Position numbers and translations under genes: made by a program. Shown here in pieces: positions 42,489-51,388 of a DNA stretch of 64,000 bases. Below the pieces are notes generated by a model. That model was not told the origin of the DNA. It saw nothing but the letters and a program-made list of their open reading frames with translations, and made no database searches. Every line of letters starts with the position of its first letter. Positions within the stretch are counted from its first letter, which is position 1. This DNA comes from Mycolicibacterium sp. 018/SC-01/001 (lineage in GTDB: Bacteria > Actinomycetota > Actinomycetes > Mycobacteriales > Mycobacteriaceae): the NCBI RefSeq assembly GCF_007096635.1, contig NZ_VKAA01000015.1, positions 1 through 64,000 of the forward strand, written 5' to 3'.

Positions 42489-44209
42489 CGGACGCGTGCG
42501 GCGTATGCGGTGATCTTGCGCAGTGCCGGTTGACGCGCGGCCCGATATCCCACCCAGCGGCCCGGCCGCGTGGACATCAACGTGCCCACCATCCGCTGCT
42601 GCCAGGGCGCTCGGGTGGTGCCGACGGGGGCTCGGCCCGTGGCGACCGGAATCCCCGCGGCGTCGGCGAGCGCCACCTTGGCGGCGTTGTGGCCGTTGGC
42701 GCCCATCACCCCGCCGCCGGGGTGCGTGCCGGAACCGCACAGGTAGTAATTGCGCACCGGTGTCCGGTAATTCGCGAGCTCGGGCAGCGGCCGGGCACCG
42801 AACAGCTGGTCGAGCATCATCGACCCGTGGAAGATGTTGCCGTCGGTGATCAGGTACTCGTTGTCGAGGTCGTCGGGGGTGATGACCACCCGGTCCAGGA
42901 TGTGCTCGCGCAGGTTCGGCGCATAGGTGAACAGATCCTCCAGCACCAGGTCGGCCCACTTCTCCTTCTCCGCAGCCCAGGTGGTGCCGATGAGCTCAGA
43001 CGGGAGCTGCTGGATGCCGAGCGTCATGGTGTGCAGTCCCGGCGGCGCCAGCGAATCGTCGGTCACCGACTGGGTGACGGCCTCGATCACGAAGGTGCTC
43101 GGGAAGGTGCCGCGCCGCTGCGCCTCGTAGGCTTCCTCGAATGCCTCGCGGCTCGGACCGAGAAGTTGATGCCCGTGGTGCTGCGGTCCCTCGGAAGCGT
43201 CGGCGAACGGAAGATACTGTGGCAGTTCGTCGATCAGCAGGTGGATCCGGGCCATCGAGCCGCGCGTGTCGATGTTCTCGACGTCGCGCACCAGCCGTGC
43301 CGGCAGGACGCCGGGTTCGAGAAGCTTCAGCAGCGAGCGCTTGGGATCGGCGTTCGAGAACACCTGCGCTGCGGTGACGATGGAGCCGTCGGCCAGCCGC
43401 ACGCCGGTGGCCACCCCACGCTCGACGATGACGGTGTCGACCGGAGCCGAGGTCCGGATCGTCGCGCCGTGGGCGCGTGCGCCCGCCGCGAGCGCCTCGG
43501 TGATCGCACCCATGCCGCCGCGCGCGAGGCCGAACTGCCCGAAATTGCCGTTGAACTCGCCCCAGGAGTGGTGCCCGTAGGTGTAGGCGGTGCCGGGTGT
43601 CGACGGTCCGCCGAAGATGGACACCATCCCGAAGAACGTCAGCATGCTCTTGAGCCGCTCGTCCTCGAAGTACCGGTCGAGCAGATCACGCACCGACAGC
43701 AGGGTGAACTCGTCGAACAGCGTCTGCTCCCCTGCCGCCTCGAACGCGGCGAACACCTCGGAGCGCTCGGGTGGGGGCTGCAGCAGATAGGGCGTCACCA
43801 GTCCGGCGAACCGCTGCAGCCGCACCCCGAAGTCGAGGAACGCCTGGGCGTCCTTCTTGTTGATCTTCTCGAGTTCACGCAGGGTGCGGTCGGTCTCCTT
43901 CCACATCGTGAAGGACGTGCCATCACGGAACAGGCTGTAGGACAGCGCATCTCCCTGATACAGGTCCAGACCGTACTTCGCCAGTTCCAGCTCGGCGATG
44001 ATCTCCGGGCGCAGCAGGCCGGCGATGAACGCGCACGACGACCATTTCGAGCCCGGGATCAGTTCCTCGGTTATACAGGCACCGCCCACGACCTCGCGGG
44101 CTTCGAGGACCAGCACGCGTTTGCCGGCGCGGGCCAGGTAATTGGCGGTGACGAGGCCGTTGTGGCCCGCGCCGATGATCACGGCGTCGTAGTGGGATGG
44201 GGTGGACAT
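42485..44209 (-). CDS. Phytoene-desaturase-like FAD oxidoreductase
   Basis: A 574-residue flavoprotein of the carotenoid desaturase/amine oxidase-like superfamily. The dinucleotide motif DAVIIGAGHNGLVTANYLARAGKRVLVLEAR is split as IIGAGHNGL and LVLEAREVVGGA. The C-terminal FAD contact is YYLCGSGTHPGGGVMGANGHNAA. It has no sign of secretion. No carotenoid genes are near, so a carotenoid role is doubtful; oxidation of an unidentified substrate is safer. The preceding small protein stops exactly before its ATG, and it overlaps the dehydratase gene. Confidence 0.85.
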   Translation of the reverse strand: MSTPSHYDAVIIGAGHNGLVTANYLARAGKRVLVLEAREVVGGACITEELIPGSKWSSCAFIAGLLRPEIIAELELAKYGLDLYQGDALSYSLFRDGTSFTMWKETDRTLRELEKINKKDAQAFLDFGVRLQRFAGLVTPYLLQPPPERSEVFAAFEAAGEQTLFDEFTLLSVRDLLDRYFEDERLKSMLTFFGMVSIFGGPSTPGTAYTYGHHSWGEFNGNFGQFGLARGGMGAITEALAAGARAHGATIRTSAPVDTVIVERGVATGVRLADGSIVTAAQVFSNADPKRSLLKLLEPGVLPARLVRDVENIDTRGSMARIHLLIDELPQYLPFADASEGPQHHGHQLLGPSREAFEEAYEAQRRGTFPSTFVIEAVTQSVTDDSLAPPGLHTMTLGIQQLPSELIGTTWAAEKEKWADLVLEDLFTYAPNLREHILDRVVITPDDLDNEYLITDGNIFHGSMMLDQLFGARPLPELANYRTPVRNYYLCGSGTHPGGGVMGANGHNAAKVALADAAGIPVATGRAPVGTTRAPWQQRMVGTLMSTRPGRWVGYRAARQPALRKITAYAARVR

Positions 44210-44533
44210 CTAACGCTCCTGCGGTTGTGCGGGACGAGTGAGGATGGTGGTGACGCTGCTCGTCTCGACGAGTTCGTCGAACCGCGCCAACACGGGTGTG
44301 AGTTCGGGTGCGTCGGCGAGATGCTGTTGCCACTGCGGCCACGACGTCACCGTCATGACCTCGATGACGTCGGCCTCGTCCGGCCCGGGATCGTCGACGA
44401 AGAAGACGTCGAACGAGAGCACCACGTCGAAGGCGAGACAGACCGGCCGGTCGAGCTCGGCGGAAAACCGTTCGAACTCTGCCAGCGTCACCCCGGGGCG
44501 CAGCCGGAGCATGTTGATCGCGCTGACCGCCAT
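44210..44533 (-). CDS. Small dimeric alpha/beta-barrel-like protein
   Basis: A 107-residue cytoplasmic protein. Alternating strand and helix text (AINMLRLRPGVTLAEFERF, CLAFDVVLSFDVFFVDD, DVIEVMTVTSWPQWQQHL) suggests a ferredoxin-like dimeric alpha/beta barrel, a fold used by small monooxygenases and by accessory proteins such as RedY/HapK. No catalytic residue can be named. It lies 1 bp after the ALDH gene and abuts the phytoene-desaturase-like gene, so it likely acts with that enzyme. Confidence 0.75.
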   Translation of the reverse strand: MAVSAINMLRLRPGVTLAEFERFSAELDRPVCLAFDVVLSFDVFFVDDPGPDEADVIEVMTVTSWPQWQQHLADAPELTPVLARFDELVETSSVTTILTRPAQPQER

Positions 44534-44534
44534 G

Positions 44535-45971
44535 TCAGGCGCTCTCGCGATTGATCATCACGTGCTTGATCTCCGTGTACTCCTCGAGTGCGTAGACCGA
44601 CATGTCCTTGCCGTTTCCGGACTGCTTGAATCCGCCGTGCGGCATCTCCGGCGTCACCGGAAGATGGTCGTTGACCCAGACCGTGCCGAACTGCAGCCCG
44701 CTCGATGCGGTCATGGCTCGACCGATGTCCTGGGTGAACACCGAAGCGGCGAGGCCGTATTCGGTGTCGTTGGCGAGCGCGATGACGTCGTCGCCGTCAC
44801 CGAACCGGGTCACCGAGGTGACCGGTCCGAACACCTCGGTGCGTACGATCTCGTCGCCCTGGCGCGCACCGACGACCACGGTGGGCGCGGTGTAGAACCC
44901 GGTGCCGGGGTTGTCGCCCTGGATCAACTCGGTGTGCCCGGTCTGCTTCGCGCGCTCGACGAAGCCCTCGACGCGGTCGCGGTGCTCCGCGGTGATCACC
45001 GGTCCCATCGCGGTGTTCTCGTCGGCGATGTCGCCGAGATCCAGTGCCTTGACGGCCTTTTCGAGTCCGGAGACCAGTTCGTCATGCACCGAGTCGTGCA
45101 CGTAGATCCGCGACGCTGCCATGCAGTCCTGTCCGGAGTTGCAGAACGCGCCCTCCATGATCTTGGACACCGTCAGCGTGATGTCGGCATCGGGGTACAC
45201 CAGCACCGGCGCCTTCCCGCCGAGCTCGAGATGCAGCCGCTTGAGGTTGGTGTCGGCCGAGGCGCGCATGAGTGCCCGGCCGGTGTCGACGGACCCGGTC
45301 AAGGACGACATCCGCACCAGCGGGTGGGCGACCAGCCGCGCGCCGACGTCCTCGCCGTCGCCGGTGACGACGTTGAACACCCCGGCCGGGAACAGGTCGG
45401 CGGCCAGTTCGGCCAGGCGCAGCACCGAGAAGGGCGTGTGCTCAGAAGGCTTGAGCACCAGGGTGTTCCCCGTCAGCAGCGCCGGGGAGATCTTCCAGAT
45501 CGCCATCAGCAGCGGGTAGTTCCACGGCGCGACCGAGCCGACGACGCCGAGCGGGTCCCGCCGGATGATGCTGGTCTTGCCCGGCACGAACTCCCCCGCC
45601 GCGCGCCCCTCCATGGTCCGGGCGGCGCCGGCGAAGAACCGGAGGTGATCGGGGATCATCTCCATTTCTTCCAGTGCCAGCCCGATCGGCTTGCCGACAT
45701 TGCGGGATTCGATCTCGGCGAGCGTGCGGGCGTCTTCTTCGATGCGATCGGCCAGCTTGAGAAAGGCGCGGGCACGTTCGCCGGCCGGCGTGCGGGCCCA
45801 GTCTCCGAACGCGGCATGAGCGGCGGCCACCGCGCGGTCGACGTCGTCGACGGTTCCGTGCGCGATCTCCGCAAAGGCCTCGCCGGTGGCAGGTGCGGGC
45901 ACCTGATCGACCGCGCCGCTGGACGACGGGGTCCACTCGCCGTTGATGAACATCGTGCTGTGGAAGGTCAT
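44535..45971 (-). CDS. Aldehyde dehydrogenase, aminobutyraldehyde/betaine-aldehyde type
   Basis: A 478-residue NAD-dependent aldehyde dehydrogenase. ATG 45971 (MTFHSTMFINGEW) is chosen, with GGAG seven bases upstream. Catalytic Cys in FCNSGQDCMAASRIYV, Glu in LHLELGGKAPVLVYPD, cofactor loop SLTGSVDTGRALM, and oxyanion Asn in VAPWNYPLL. The GGKAP..V and TGNT..LKPSE text is of the gamma-aminobutyraldehyde/betaine-aldehyde group. First gene of ALDH-barrel-FAD enzyme-IlvD, with the TetR gene 34 bp upstream. Confidence 0.88.
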   Translation of the reverse strand: MTFHSTMFINGEWTPSSSGAVDQVPAPATGEAFAEIAHGTVDDVDRAVAAAHAAFGDWARTPAGERARAFLKLADRIEEDARTLAEIESRNVGKPIGLALEEMEMIPDHLRFFAGAARTMEGRAAGEFVPGKTSIIRRDPLGVVGSVAPWNYPLLMAIWKISPALLTGNTLVLKPSEHTPFSVLRLAELAADLFPAGVFNVVTGDGEDVGARLVAHPLVRMSSLTGSVDTGRALMRASADTNLKRLHLELGGKAPVLVYPDADITLTVSKIMEGAFCNSGQDCMAASRIYVHDSVHDELVSGLEKAVKALDLGDIADENTAMGPVITAEHRDRVEGFVERAKQTGHTELIQGDNPGTGFYTAPTVVVGARQGDEIVRTEVFGPVTSVTRFGDGDDVIALANDTEYGLAASVFTQDIGRAMTASSGLQFGTVWVNDHLPVTPEMPHGGFKQSGNGKDMSVYALEEYTEIKHVMINRESA

Positions 45972-46005
45972 GTGTTGCTCCAATTCTTGTCAGGAAAAAC
46001 GGAAT

Positions 46006-46578
46006 TCACTTATCGGTGGCGCCGGCGTTGGCGGCCGTGGTCAGCAGAGCGCGCACCGCGTCCTTGGACATGGGTTGCGCCGCGATGGACATGTGCACCA
46101 TCACGCCTTCGATGACGACGTCGAGCAGTCGCGCGGTGGCACGGTCGAAGTGCTGTGCCAGGGCGTCTTCTGCGCGCTCCATCCATCGCTGGGTGATGCG
46201 CTTGTTGTCGGACCGTCGCACCGCGTCGCCGTAGAGCTCGTAGGTGACGGCGAGTTCGTTCGGATTGGCGGCCAGGTCGTCGGTGACGGCCGAGACGATG
46301 CACTCGATGAGGTCGGCACCCTCGCCACAGGAGGCCAGTCGGTCTTCGAAGCGCGTCGCGAGCTTCTCGACGTGCGCCTGGAACGCCTGGTTGACGATGT
46401 CGTCGAGCGTGGCGAAGTGGTAGGTGATGGAGCCGAGCGGGACGTCGCCGGCCTCGCCGATGGCGCGGTGGGTGATGCCGGCGACCCCGTCTCGGGCCAG
46501 GACTGCCAACGCCGCCTCCACGATGCGTTCCTTTCTGTCGGGGTCGTGTCGTCGCGCGCGCCGGGTACCGGGAGCCAT
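46006..46578 (-). CDS. TetR-family transcriptional regulator
   Basis: A 190-residue regulator. The N-terminal helix-turn-helix (about 15-65) reads RKERIVEAALAVLARDGVAGITHRAIGEAGDVPLGSITYHF in successive parts. The rest is a helical ligand domain. It sits between the permease and the ALDH operon on the same strand and probably controls both. Upstream, CGTACGTATCGATA-type direct repeats (46604-46639) are the likely operators. Confidence 0.9.
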   Translation of the reverse strand: MAPGTRRARRHDPDRKERIVEAALAVLARDGVAGITHRAIGEAGDVPLGSITYHFATLDDIVNQAFQAHVEKLATRFEDRLASCGEGADLIECIVSAVTDDLAANPNELAVTYELYGDAVRRSDNKRITQRWMERAEDALAQHFDRATARLLDVVIEGVMVHMSIAAQPMSKDAVRALLTTAANAGATDK

Positions 46579-46603
46579 CAGCTCGCCTTCCGTAAAGAAC
46601 AGC

Positions 46604-46639
46604 CGTACGTATCGATAAGGACAAACGTACCTATCAATG
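46604..46639. promoter_or_regulatory. 22-bp-spaced direct repeats upstream of the tetR gene
   Basis: CGTACGTATCGATA (46604-46617) is followed by CGTACCTATCAATG (46626-46639), matching at 11 of 14 positions, start-to-start 22 bp (two helical turns). ACGTAC-type palindromes occur in both. They lie in the 93-bp gap between the tetR start and the permease stop. Paired TetR dimer sites are a reasonable reading. Confidence 0.5.
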
Positions 46640-46671
46640 CCCAGCCGCGCGCGCCTTCTCCGAAGATCGAC

Positions 46672-48225
46672 CTACATTGCCTCAGGGGCAGGCTCGTCCA
46701 ATTCACGCTCATTGAGGGCTTTTCCGACGAGCTCGTATTTGTCCGGTGCGACGAACCGCAGGTAGGCGCCGTAGGCCATCCCGGCCAAGAGGGCGACGAA
46801 CACCAGCGAGACCATGATCGCCGCCACCGCGCCCTGCACCCCCAGCAGGATGTCGAGGCTGTTCAACGTCAAGACGAAGAAGGCGCTCAGCCCGACGACG
46901 GCCAGGATCGGCGCGATCACGGTGTTCCACCGCCGCTTGTCGACATCGGACCTCCGGAAGAACACGAAGATCGCCACGCCCGCGACAAGCTGGGAGAAGA
47001 TCACGCCGATGGTGCCGATGCCCGTGGCCCAGGTGAACAGGGTGGCGAACGGGTCGAGGCCGGCGACGGCGAACGCGACGATGACGATGCCCACCATCGC
47101 GCTCTGGACGATCGATGCGACCCACGGTGTCTGACGGCGCGGCAGCGTCCAGCCCAGAGGTTTCCACACCAGGCCCTGGCGGCCCAGCGAGAACAGGTAC
47201 CGCGAGACGTTGTTGTGGAATGTAACGATCGCCGCGAACGTCGCGGTGACGATGAGGATCTGGAACAGCACGGAGATGTTGTGGCCGATGATCGTGTCAC
47301 TGGCCGCGAAGATGAAGTTTCCGCCGGTGTCCGTGGCGATCGAGACCACCTCGTCCAGGCCCAGCGCATTCATGATGAGCCAGCCGGAGATCGCGTAGAG
47401 GGTGCCCATGAATGCGATCGACAGATAAGTGGCCCGGGGAATCGTGCGCGCGGGGTCGCGTGCCTCCTCGCCGTAGATGGCCGATCCCTCGAAGCCGATG
47501 AACGAGGCGTGCGCGAACATCAACGCCACCCCGAGTGCGCCGCCGAGTACGGCGCTCGGCGCGAACGGCTCCAAGGAGAACCGAGAGACTGGCTCGTTGC
47601 CGCCGAACAGGCTGAACACGCTCAGCACGGTGATCATCGTGACCTCGAGGGTCATGAACACGCCGAGCACCTTGGCACCGGAGTGCACGCCTTGAACCCC
47701 CAGGCCGAGGCAGGCGAGCAGTGCCACGAACGCGTAGACCCACCATGGGATCGCCACGCCGAGAACAGGATTGAGCAGCTCGCTCGCGTAGTAGCCGAAA
47801 CCCCCGTAGAGGCCGGCCTGGATGGCGTTGTAGGCGAAGATGGCCAGCGACGCCGAGCCCAGCCCGGTGATCCGGCCCAACCCCAGTGTGACGTAGGCAT
47901 AGAAAGCCCCGGCATTGGTGACGTGGCGGCTCATGGCCACGTACCCGACAGCGAAGATCATCAGCACGACCGCCGCGATCACGAACGCACCGGGCATGCC
48001 GATCCCGTTGCCTGCCCCGATGATGATCGGGTAGAGCGCGACGACGACAGTCAGAGGCGATGCGGCGGCGATGATGTAGAAGAAAATGCTCGGCACCCCG
48101 AGGCTGTTCTTCTTCAGCCCGTGGTTCAGGCGTCGACTGCCCGCCGCATGCGCGGCAGCCGAAGTGGCGGGCCGGCGGATGCCGTGCCGCCGCGGAGGTG
48201 GTGACAGTGTGGGAACGTTGTCCAT
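46672..48225 (-). CDS. APC-family permease upstream of tetR
   Basis: A 517-residue, 12-helix membrane transporter. Start ATG 48225 (MDNVPTLSPPPRRHG), giving a 45-residue Pro/Arg-rich cytoplasmic N-terminus; the longer frame overlaps the aldolase gene and is rejected. Membrane text: SIFFYIIAAASPLTVVVALYP, FVIAAVVLMIFAVGYVAMSRHV, FYAYVTLGLGRITGLGSA, and the conserved loop HASFIGFEGSAIYGEEARDPARTIPRA. Likely an amino acid or amine importer for the TetR-controlled oxidative operon. Confidence 0.87.
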   Translation of the reverse strand: MDNVPTLSPPPRRHGIRRPATSAAAHAAGSRRLNHGLKKNSLGVPSIFFYIIAAASPLTVVVALYPIIIGAGNGIGMPGAFVIAAVVLMIFAVGYVAMSRHVTNAGAFYAYVTLGLGRITGLGSASLAIFAYNAIQAGLYGGFGYYASELLNPVLGVAIPWWVYAFVALLACLGLGVQGVHSGAKVLGVFMTLEVTMITVLSVFSLFGGNEPVSRFSLEPFAPSAVLGGALGVALMFAHASFIGFEGSAIYGEEARDPARTIPRATYLSIAFMGTLYAISGWLIMNALGLDEVVSIATDTGGNFIFAASDTIIGHNISVLFQILIVTATFAAIVTFHNNVSRYLFSLGRQGLVWKPLGWTLPRRQTPWVASIVQSAMVGIVIVAFAVAGLDPFATLFTWATGIGTIGVIFSQLVAGVAIFVFFRRSDVDKRRWNTVIAPILAVVGLSAFFVLTLNSLDILLGVQGAVAAIMVSLVFVALLAGMAYGAYLRFVAPDKYELVGKALNERELDEPAPEAM

Positions 48226-48239
48226 GGTGGTCCGTCTCT

Positions 48240-48250
48240 CGTGAGTCACG
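48240..48250. promoter_or_regulatory. CGTGA-N-TCACG palindrome upstream of the permease
   Basis: CGTGAGTCACG at 48240-48250, a perfect 11-bp palindrome with a single central base, 15 bp upstream of the permease ATG. It may be an operator. The rest of this 95-bp gap between permease and aldolase holds nothing recognisable. Confidence 0.3.
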
Positions 48251-48320
48251 ATGTCTGAAGAGGGCACTGCGTGTCCAGGCGCCGAACCGGGAACGGTCGA
48301 ACGCATCGGTTGATCACTCT

Positions 48321-49337
48321 TCACCCCCTCAGATCCAGCGCGAGGTCGATGAGCAGATCCTCTTGGCCGCCCACCATCGAACGCCGGCCGGCTTCGACCA
48401 GCAGTTCCCGTGTCTCGACGCCCACCTCGGCGGCGATGCGCTCGGCATGCAGCAGGAAGCTCGAGTACACCCCGGCGTAACCGAGCGTGAGGGTTTCCCG
48501 GTCCACCCGCACGGGACGCTTCTGCAGCGGCCGAACCAGATCCTCGGCGGCATCCATCAGCGCATACAGATCGCATCCGTGCGTCCACCCGCTGAGTTCT
48601 GCGACCGCGACGAACACCTCGAGCGGGCAGTTCCCGGCACCGGCTCCCAAACCGGTCAGGGACGCATCCACGCGATGCACGCCTTCTTCCACGGCGACAA
48701 CCGAATTCGCGACACCGAGCGCCAGGTTGTGATGAGCGTGCACGCCGATCGTCGTCGTCGGCGCGAGCACGTCGCGGTACGCCCGAACCCGGTCGCGCAT
48801 CTCGGTCATCGTCAGTCGGCCACCGGAGTCGGTGACGTAGACGCACAGCGCCCCGGCCTCCTCCATGATCTTGGCCTGTGCCGCCAGATGATCGGGGTCG
48901 GTCATGTGGGCCATCATCAAGAAGCCCGCCACGTCGAGGCCGAGGCCGCGCGCGGTGGAGATGTGCTGACTCGCGATGTCGGCTTCGGTGCAGTGGGTGG
49001 CGATCCGCACCGACGTGACGCCCACGTCGACAGCGGCGCGCAGATCGTCGAGCGTGCCGATTCCGGGAATGAGCAGCGTGGTGAGCCGTGCGGTGCGGAT
49101 GACGTTGGCGGCTGCCGCGATCCACTCGCGGTCCTCGTGCGCGCCGGCCCCGTAGGTGAGGCTGCCGCCGGCGAGACCGTCACCGTGCGCGATCTCGATT
49201 GCGGCCACGCCCGCCTGATCCAGCGCGCGAGCGATGCGCCGGGTGTCGGACAGGCCCAGCGAATGACCGACGGCGTGCATACCGTCGCGCAACGTCACGT
49301 CCTGGACGTAGATCTCGGTGGTTCGGTCGGTGGTCAC
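48321..49337 (-). CDS. 4-Hydroxy-2-oxovalerate aldolase family protein (HsaF/MhpE-like)
   Basis: A 338-residue DRE-TIM metallolyase cleaving 4-hydroxy-2-oxoacids into pyruvate and an aldehyde. The N-terminal TLRDGMHAVGHSLG carries the catalytic Arg-Asp. The metal-site motif is IGVHAHHNLALGVANSV, and GAGAGNCPLEVFVAV is the late loop. In HsaF/MhpE the first motif normally continues HAIRH; here it is HAVGH, and GAGAGNTPLE has Cys for Thr, so substrate preference may differ. GTG start overlaps the acetaldehyde dehydrogenase stop, consistent with a channeling complex. Confidence 0.88.
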   Translation of the reverse strand: MTTDRTTEIYVQDVTLRDGMHAVGHSLGLSDTRRIARALDQAGVAAIEIAHGDGLAGGSLTYGAGAHEDREWIAAAANVIRTARLTTLLIPGIGTLDDLRAAVDVGVTSVRIATHCTEADIASQHISTARGLGLDVAGFLMMAHMTDPDHLAAQAKIMEEAGALCVYVTDSGGRLTMTEMRDRVRAYRDVLAPTTTIGVHAHHNLALGVANSVVAVEEGVHRVDASLTGLGAGAGNCPLEVFVAVAELSGWTHGCDLYALMDAAEDLVRPLQKRPVRVDRETLTLGYAGVYSSFLLHAERIAAEVGVETRELLVEAGRRSMVGGQEDLLIDLALDLRG

Positions 49338-50269
49338 CGTGCCACCCTTTCGGGCTGCCCCGCCATGACCGCCTGCTCGGCCACCCGGACCGCAGCGGCG
49401 GTCATGATGTCGAGATTGCCGGCGTAGGCAGGCAGATAGTCACCGGCACCCTCCACCTCGAGGAACACCGTCACCTGGGCCACGTCGACCGCCGTGTCGA
49501 TCAATCGTCGGCGCCGATCATGCTGCGGTACAGGCGAATACCGCACCTCCTGACGCAGCCGGTAACCGGGAACGTACTGAGCCACCGCGTCGACCATGCC
49601 GCCCACGGCGCCGGCGAGCACCGTCTCGTCGACAGCAGAGACCAACGCGCTGACGGTGTCGCGCATGATCATCGGCGGGTCCGCGGGGTTGAGGATGATG
49701 ATCGCCTTGCCGCGGGCCGCGCCACCGACCATCTCGATCGCCCGCGCGGTGGTCTGCGTGAACTCGTCGATGTTGGCGCGGGTGCCGGGACCCGCCGAGC
49801 GCGACGAGATGGAGGCCACGATCTCTGCGTAGTGCACCCGGGTCACCGACGACAATGCGGCGACGATCGGGACAGTCGCCTGGCCACCGCAGGTCACCAT
49901 GTTGAGGTTGCGTTGTCCGATCAGGTCGGCCATGTTGACCGCCGGTACGACGAAGGGCCCGATGGCCGCCGGGGTCAGGTCCACGACCAGGCGACCTGTC
50001 GCGCTCAACGCGGCGTCGTTGTGGCGGTGGGCCGCGGCGCTGGTGGCGTCGAAGACGACGGCGACGGCGTCGAAGCCAGGCATGGCCAGCAGTCCGTCCA
50101 CCCCCGCCGCCGTCACCGTTACCCCGAGAGCGGCCGCGCGGGCCAAACCGTCGCTGTCCGGGTCGATCCCGACCATGGCGGCGATGTCGAGCACCGTCGA
50201 TCTGAGCAGTTTGTACATCAGGTCGGTGCCGATGTTGCCCGAGCCGATGACGGCGGCGTGGTGGTTCAT
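49334..50269 (-). CDS. Acylating acetaldehyde dehydrogenase (HsaG/MhpF-like)
   Basis: A 311-residue enzyme turning the aldolase product (acetaldehyde or propanal) to acyl-CoA with NAD and CoA. NAD fold AAVIGSGNIGTDLMYKLL is at the N-terminus. Catalytic Cys is in NMVTCGGQATVPIVAALS. Other family text is SSRSAGPGTRANIDEFTQTTA and RGKAIIILNPADPPMIMRDT. Start ATG 50269; 16 bp follow the U32-like gene. Aldolase and dehydrogenase normally work as one complex. Confidence 0.92.
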   Translation of the reverse strand: MNHHAAVIGSGNIGTDLMYKLLRSTVLDIAAMVGIDPDSDGLARAAALGVTVTAAGVDGLLAMPGFDAVAVVFDATSAAAHRHNDAALSATGRLVVDLTPAAIGPFVVPAVNMADLIGQRNLNMVTCGGQATVPIVAALSSVTRVHYAEIVASISSRSAGPGTRANIDEFTQTTARAIEMVGGAARGKAIIILNPADPPMIMRDTVSALVSAVDETVLAGAVGGMVDAVAQYVPGYRLRQEVRYSPVPQHDRRRRLIDTAVDVAQVTVFLEVEGAGDYLPAYAGNLDIMTAAAVRVAEQAVMAGQPERVAR

Positions 50270-50285
50270 GTGTCCGCTCGTCGAA

Positions 50286-51248
50286 TCAGTTGGCGAGTGC
50301 GGGGCTGGCCGCACGGGGCCGCGGCGACACGACCACGTCGGGGGTGCTCGCGCGGGCGAGCTCGTTGAGAATCGCCGCGTGGCGCACCTTGTGGCGGATG
50401 AGCTCCTCATGGAACTCGGGACGCACCCAGCCGTTGTACATGACGGCTTCGGACTCGCCCGGCTCGATCTTGAAGTAGACCGGACCCGCGACGCGCGCGA
50501 TGTCACCGGCTTCCCACAGCCGATTCATCCCGCCGAAGGATTCGAACGTCTCGGCCCACACGTCCAGCGGGACATCGACCGCGCGGCGGATGGCGGCGAG
50601 CATCGGGCGGCTCAGATCACCGACCGGATTCACGCTGTCTGCACCGAGTTCCTGGAGTATCCGGATCGAGGCCGGGTTGGCATGTCCTGCGTAGACCGAG
50701 ATCTTGAACTTCGCGTCGGCCGGGATGTGCCCGGCGTCGCGGGCTTTGTTGAGGATGTCGAGCACCCCTTCGTCCCACACCAGGACGCCGCGGATGCCGG
50801 TGGAGAAGATCCGCAGGTAGTCGTCGAGCAGATAGCGCACGTTGTCCAGACCTCGGACGCGGCGGCCACCGGCCGTCCCCTCGGTGCTCAGCGCCTGGCG
50901 GCCGAGATCCCACCCGGTACGCGGGCCGGGAACAGCGATCAGCTCGATGCGGTTCTCCGCGGCCAACGCGGCGACGTCGCTGAGTTCACCGGTGGTGAGC
51001 AGCGTGGTGCCGCCGCCGAAGGCGATCACGCGGTGGATGAAGACGTCCTGCTTCGCGGCCTCGTCCAGCATCACCTCCAACGTCGAAAGACGTTCTACGC
51101 CAGAGATTTCCAGTCGGTACTGGCCGCCGTCGTCGAAAGACTTGGTCGATGTGGCAAGCGAGTAGTCATCGGCCGACAGAAGGCCTTGGGATGCCAGGAT
51201 GGCGGCCCCGTCGACCCTCGATGAGCGGCTGTCGGCTGCGGTGGGCAT
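50286..51248 (-). CDS. U32-like TIM-barrel protein of unknown function
   Basis: A 320-residue protein that I cannot assign with confidence. It has beta-alpha repeats typical of a TIM barrel and text resembling U32 peptidase-type proteins: FKISVYAGHANPASIRILQELG, the DSVNPVGDLSRPMLAAIRRAV helix-strand, and YFKIEPGESEA near the end. No catalytic residues can be named. It is the first gene of an operon with the acetaldehyde dehydrogenase and aldolase, in the place where a hydratase would be expected in a meta-cleavage pathway. An IclR-type dyad lies 38 bp upstream. Confidence 0.7.
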   Translation of the reverse strand: MPTAADSRSSRVDGAAILASQGLLSADDYSLATSTKSFDDGGQYRLEISGVERLSTLEVMLDEAAKQDVFIHRVIAFGGGTTLLTTGELSDVAALAAENRIELIAVPGPRTGWDLGRQALSTEGTAGGRRVRGLDNVRYLLDDYLRIFSTGIRGVLVWDEGVLDILNKARDAGHIPADAKFKISVYAGHANPASIRILQELGADSVNPVGDLSRPMLAAIRRAVDVPLDVWAETFESFGGMNRLWEAGDIARVAGPVYFKIEPGESEAVMYNGWVRPEFHEELIRHKVRHAAILNELARASTPDVVVSPRPRAASPALAN

Positions 51249-51285
51249 TGCGTCTCCTTCGAACTCGGATCAGAGTGCGCATGAA

Positions 51286-51300
51286 TTTCATTGAGTGAAA
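51286..51300. promoter_or_regulatory. IclR-type dyad upstream of the U32-like operon
   Basis: TTTCA (51286-51290), TTGAG, TGAAA (51296-51300). It resembles the dyad at 51389-51403 at 12 of 15 positions. It lies 38 bp before the first catabolic gene and within the divergent gap shared with iclR. Further TGAAA copies follow at 51316-51320. Confidence 0.6.
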
Positions 51301-51388
51301 GTCTTATGCGCTGACTGAAATCTAACGCAGAGCCATCGCCCCGTCAACAGGACGCGCCATCGCGGAGCAAGCACTGAGCGCTGGTAAC

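Noticed and set aside
40749..42959. 736-residue IlvD-like protein
   Set aside because: The N-terminal extension overlaps the FAD enzyme; ATG 42488 forms an ATGA overlap and starts at the family's N-terminus.
42485..44209. Carotenoid biosynthesis gene
   Set aside because: No crtB/crtE-type partner; the FAD fold alone is not specific.
46672..49125. 817-residue permease starting at 49125
   Set aside because: The extension is antisense-like low-complexity text overlapping the aldolase gene; ATG 48225 gives a normal APC protein.
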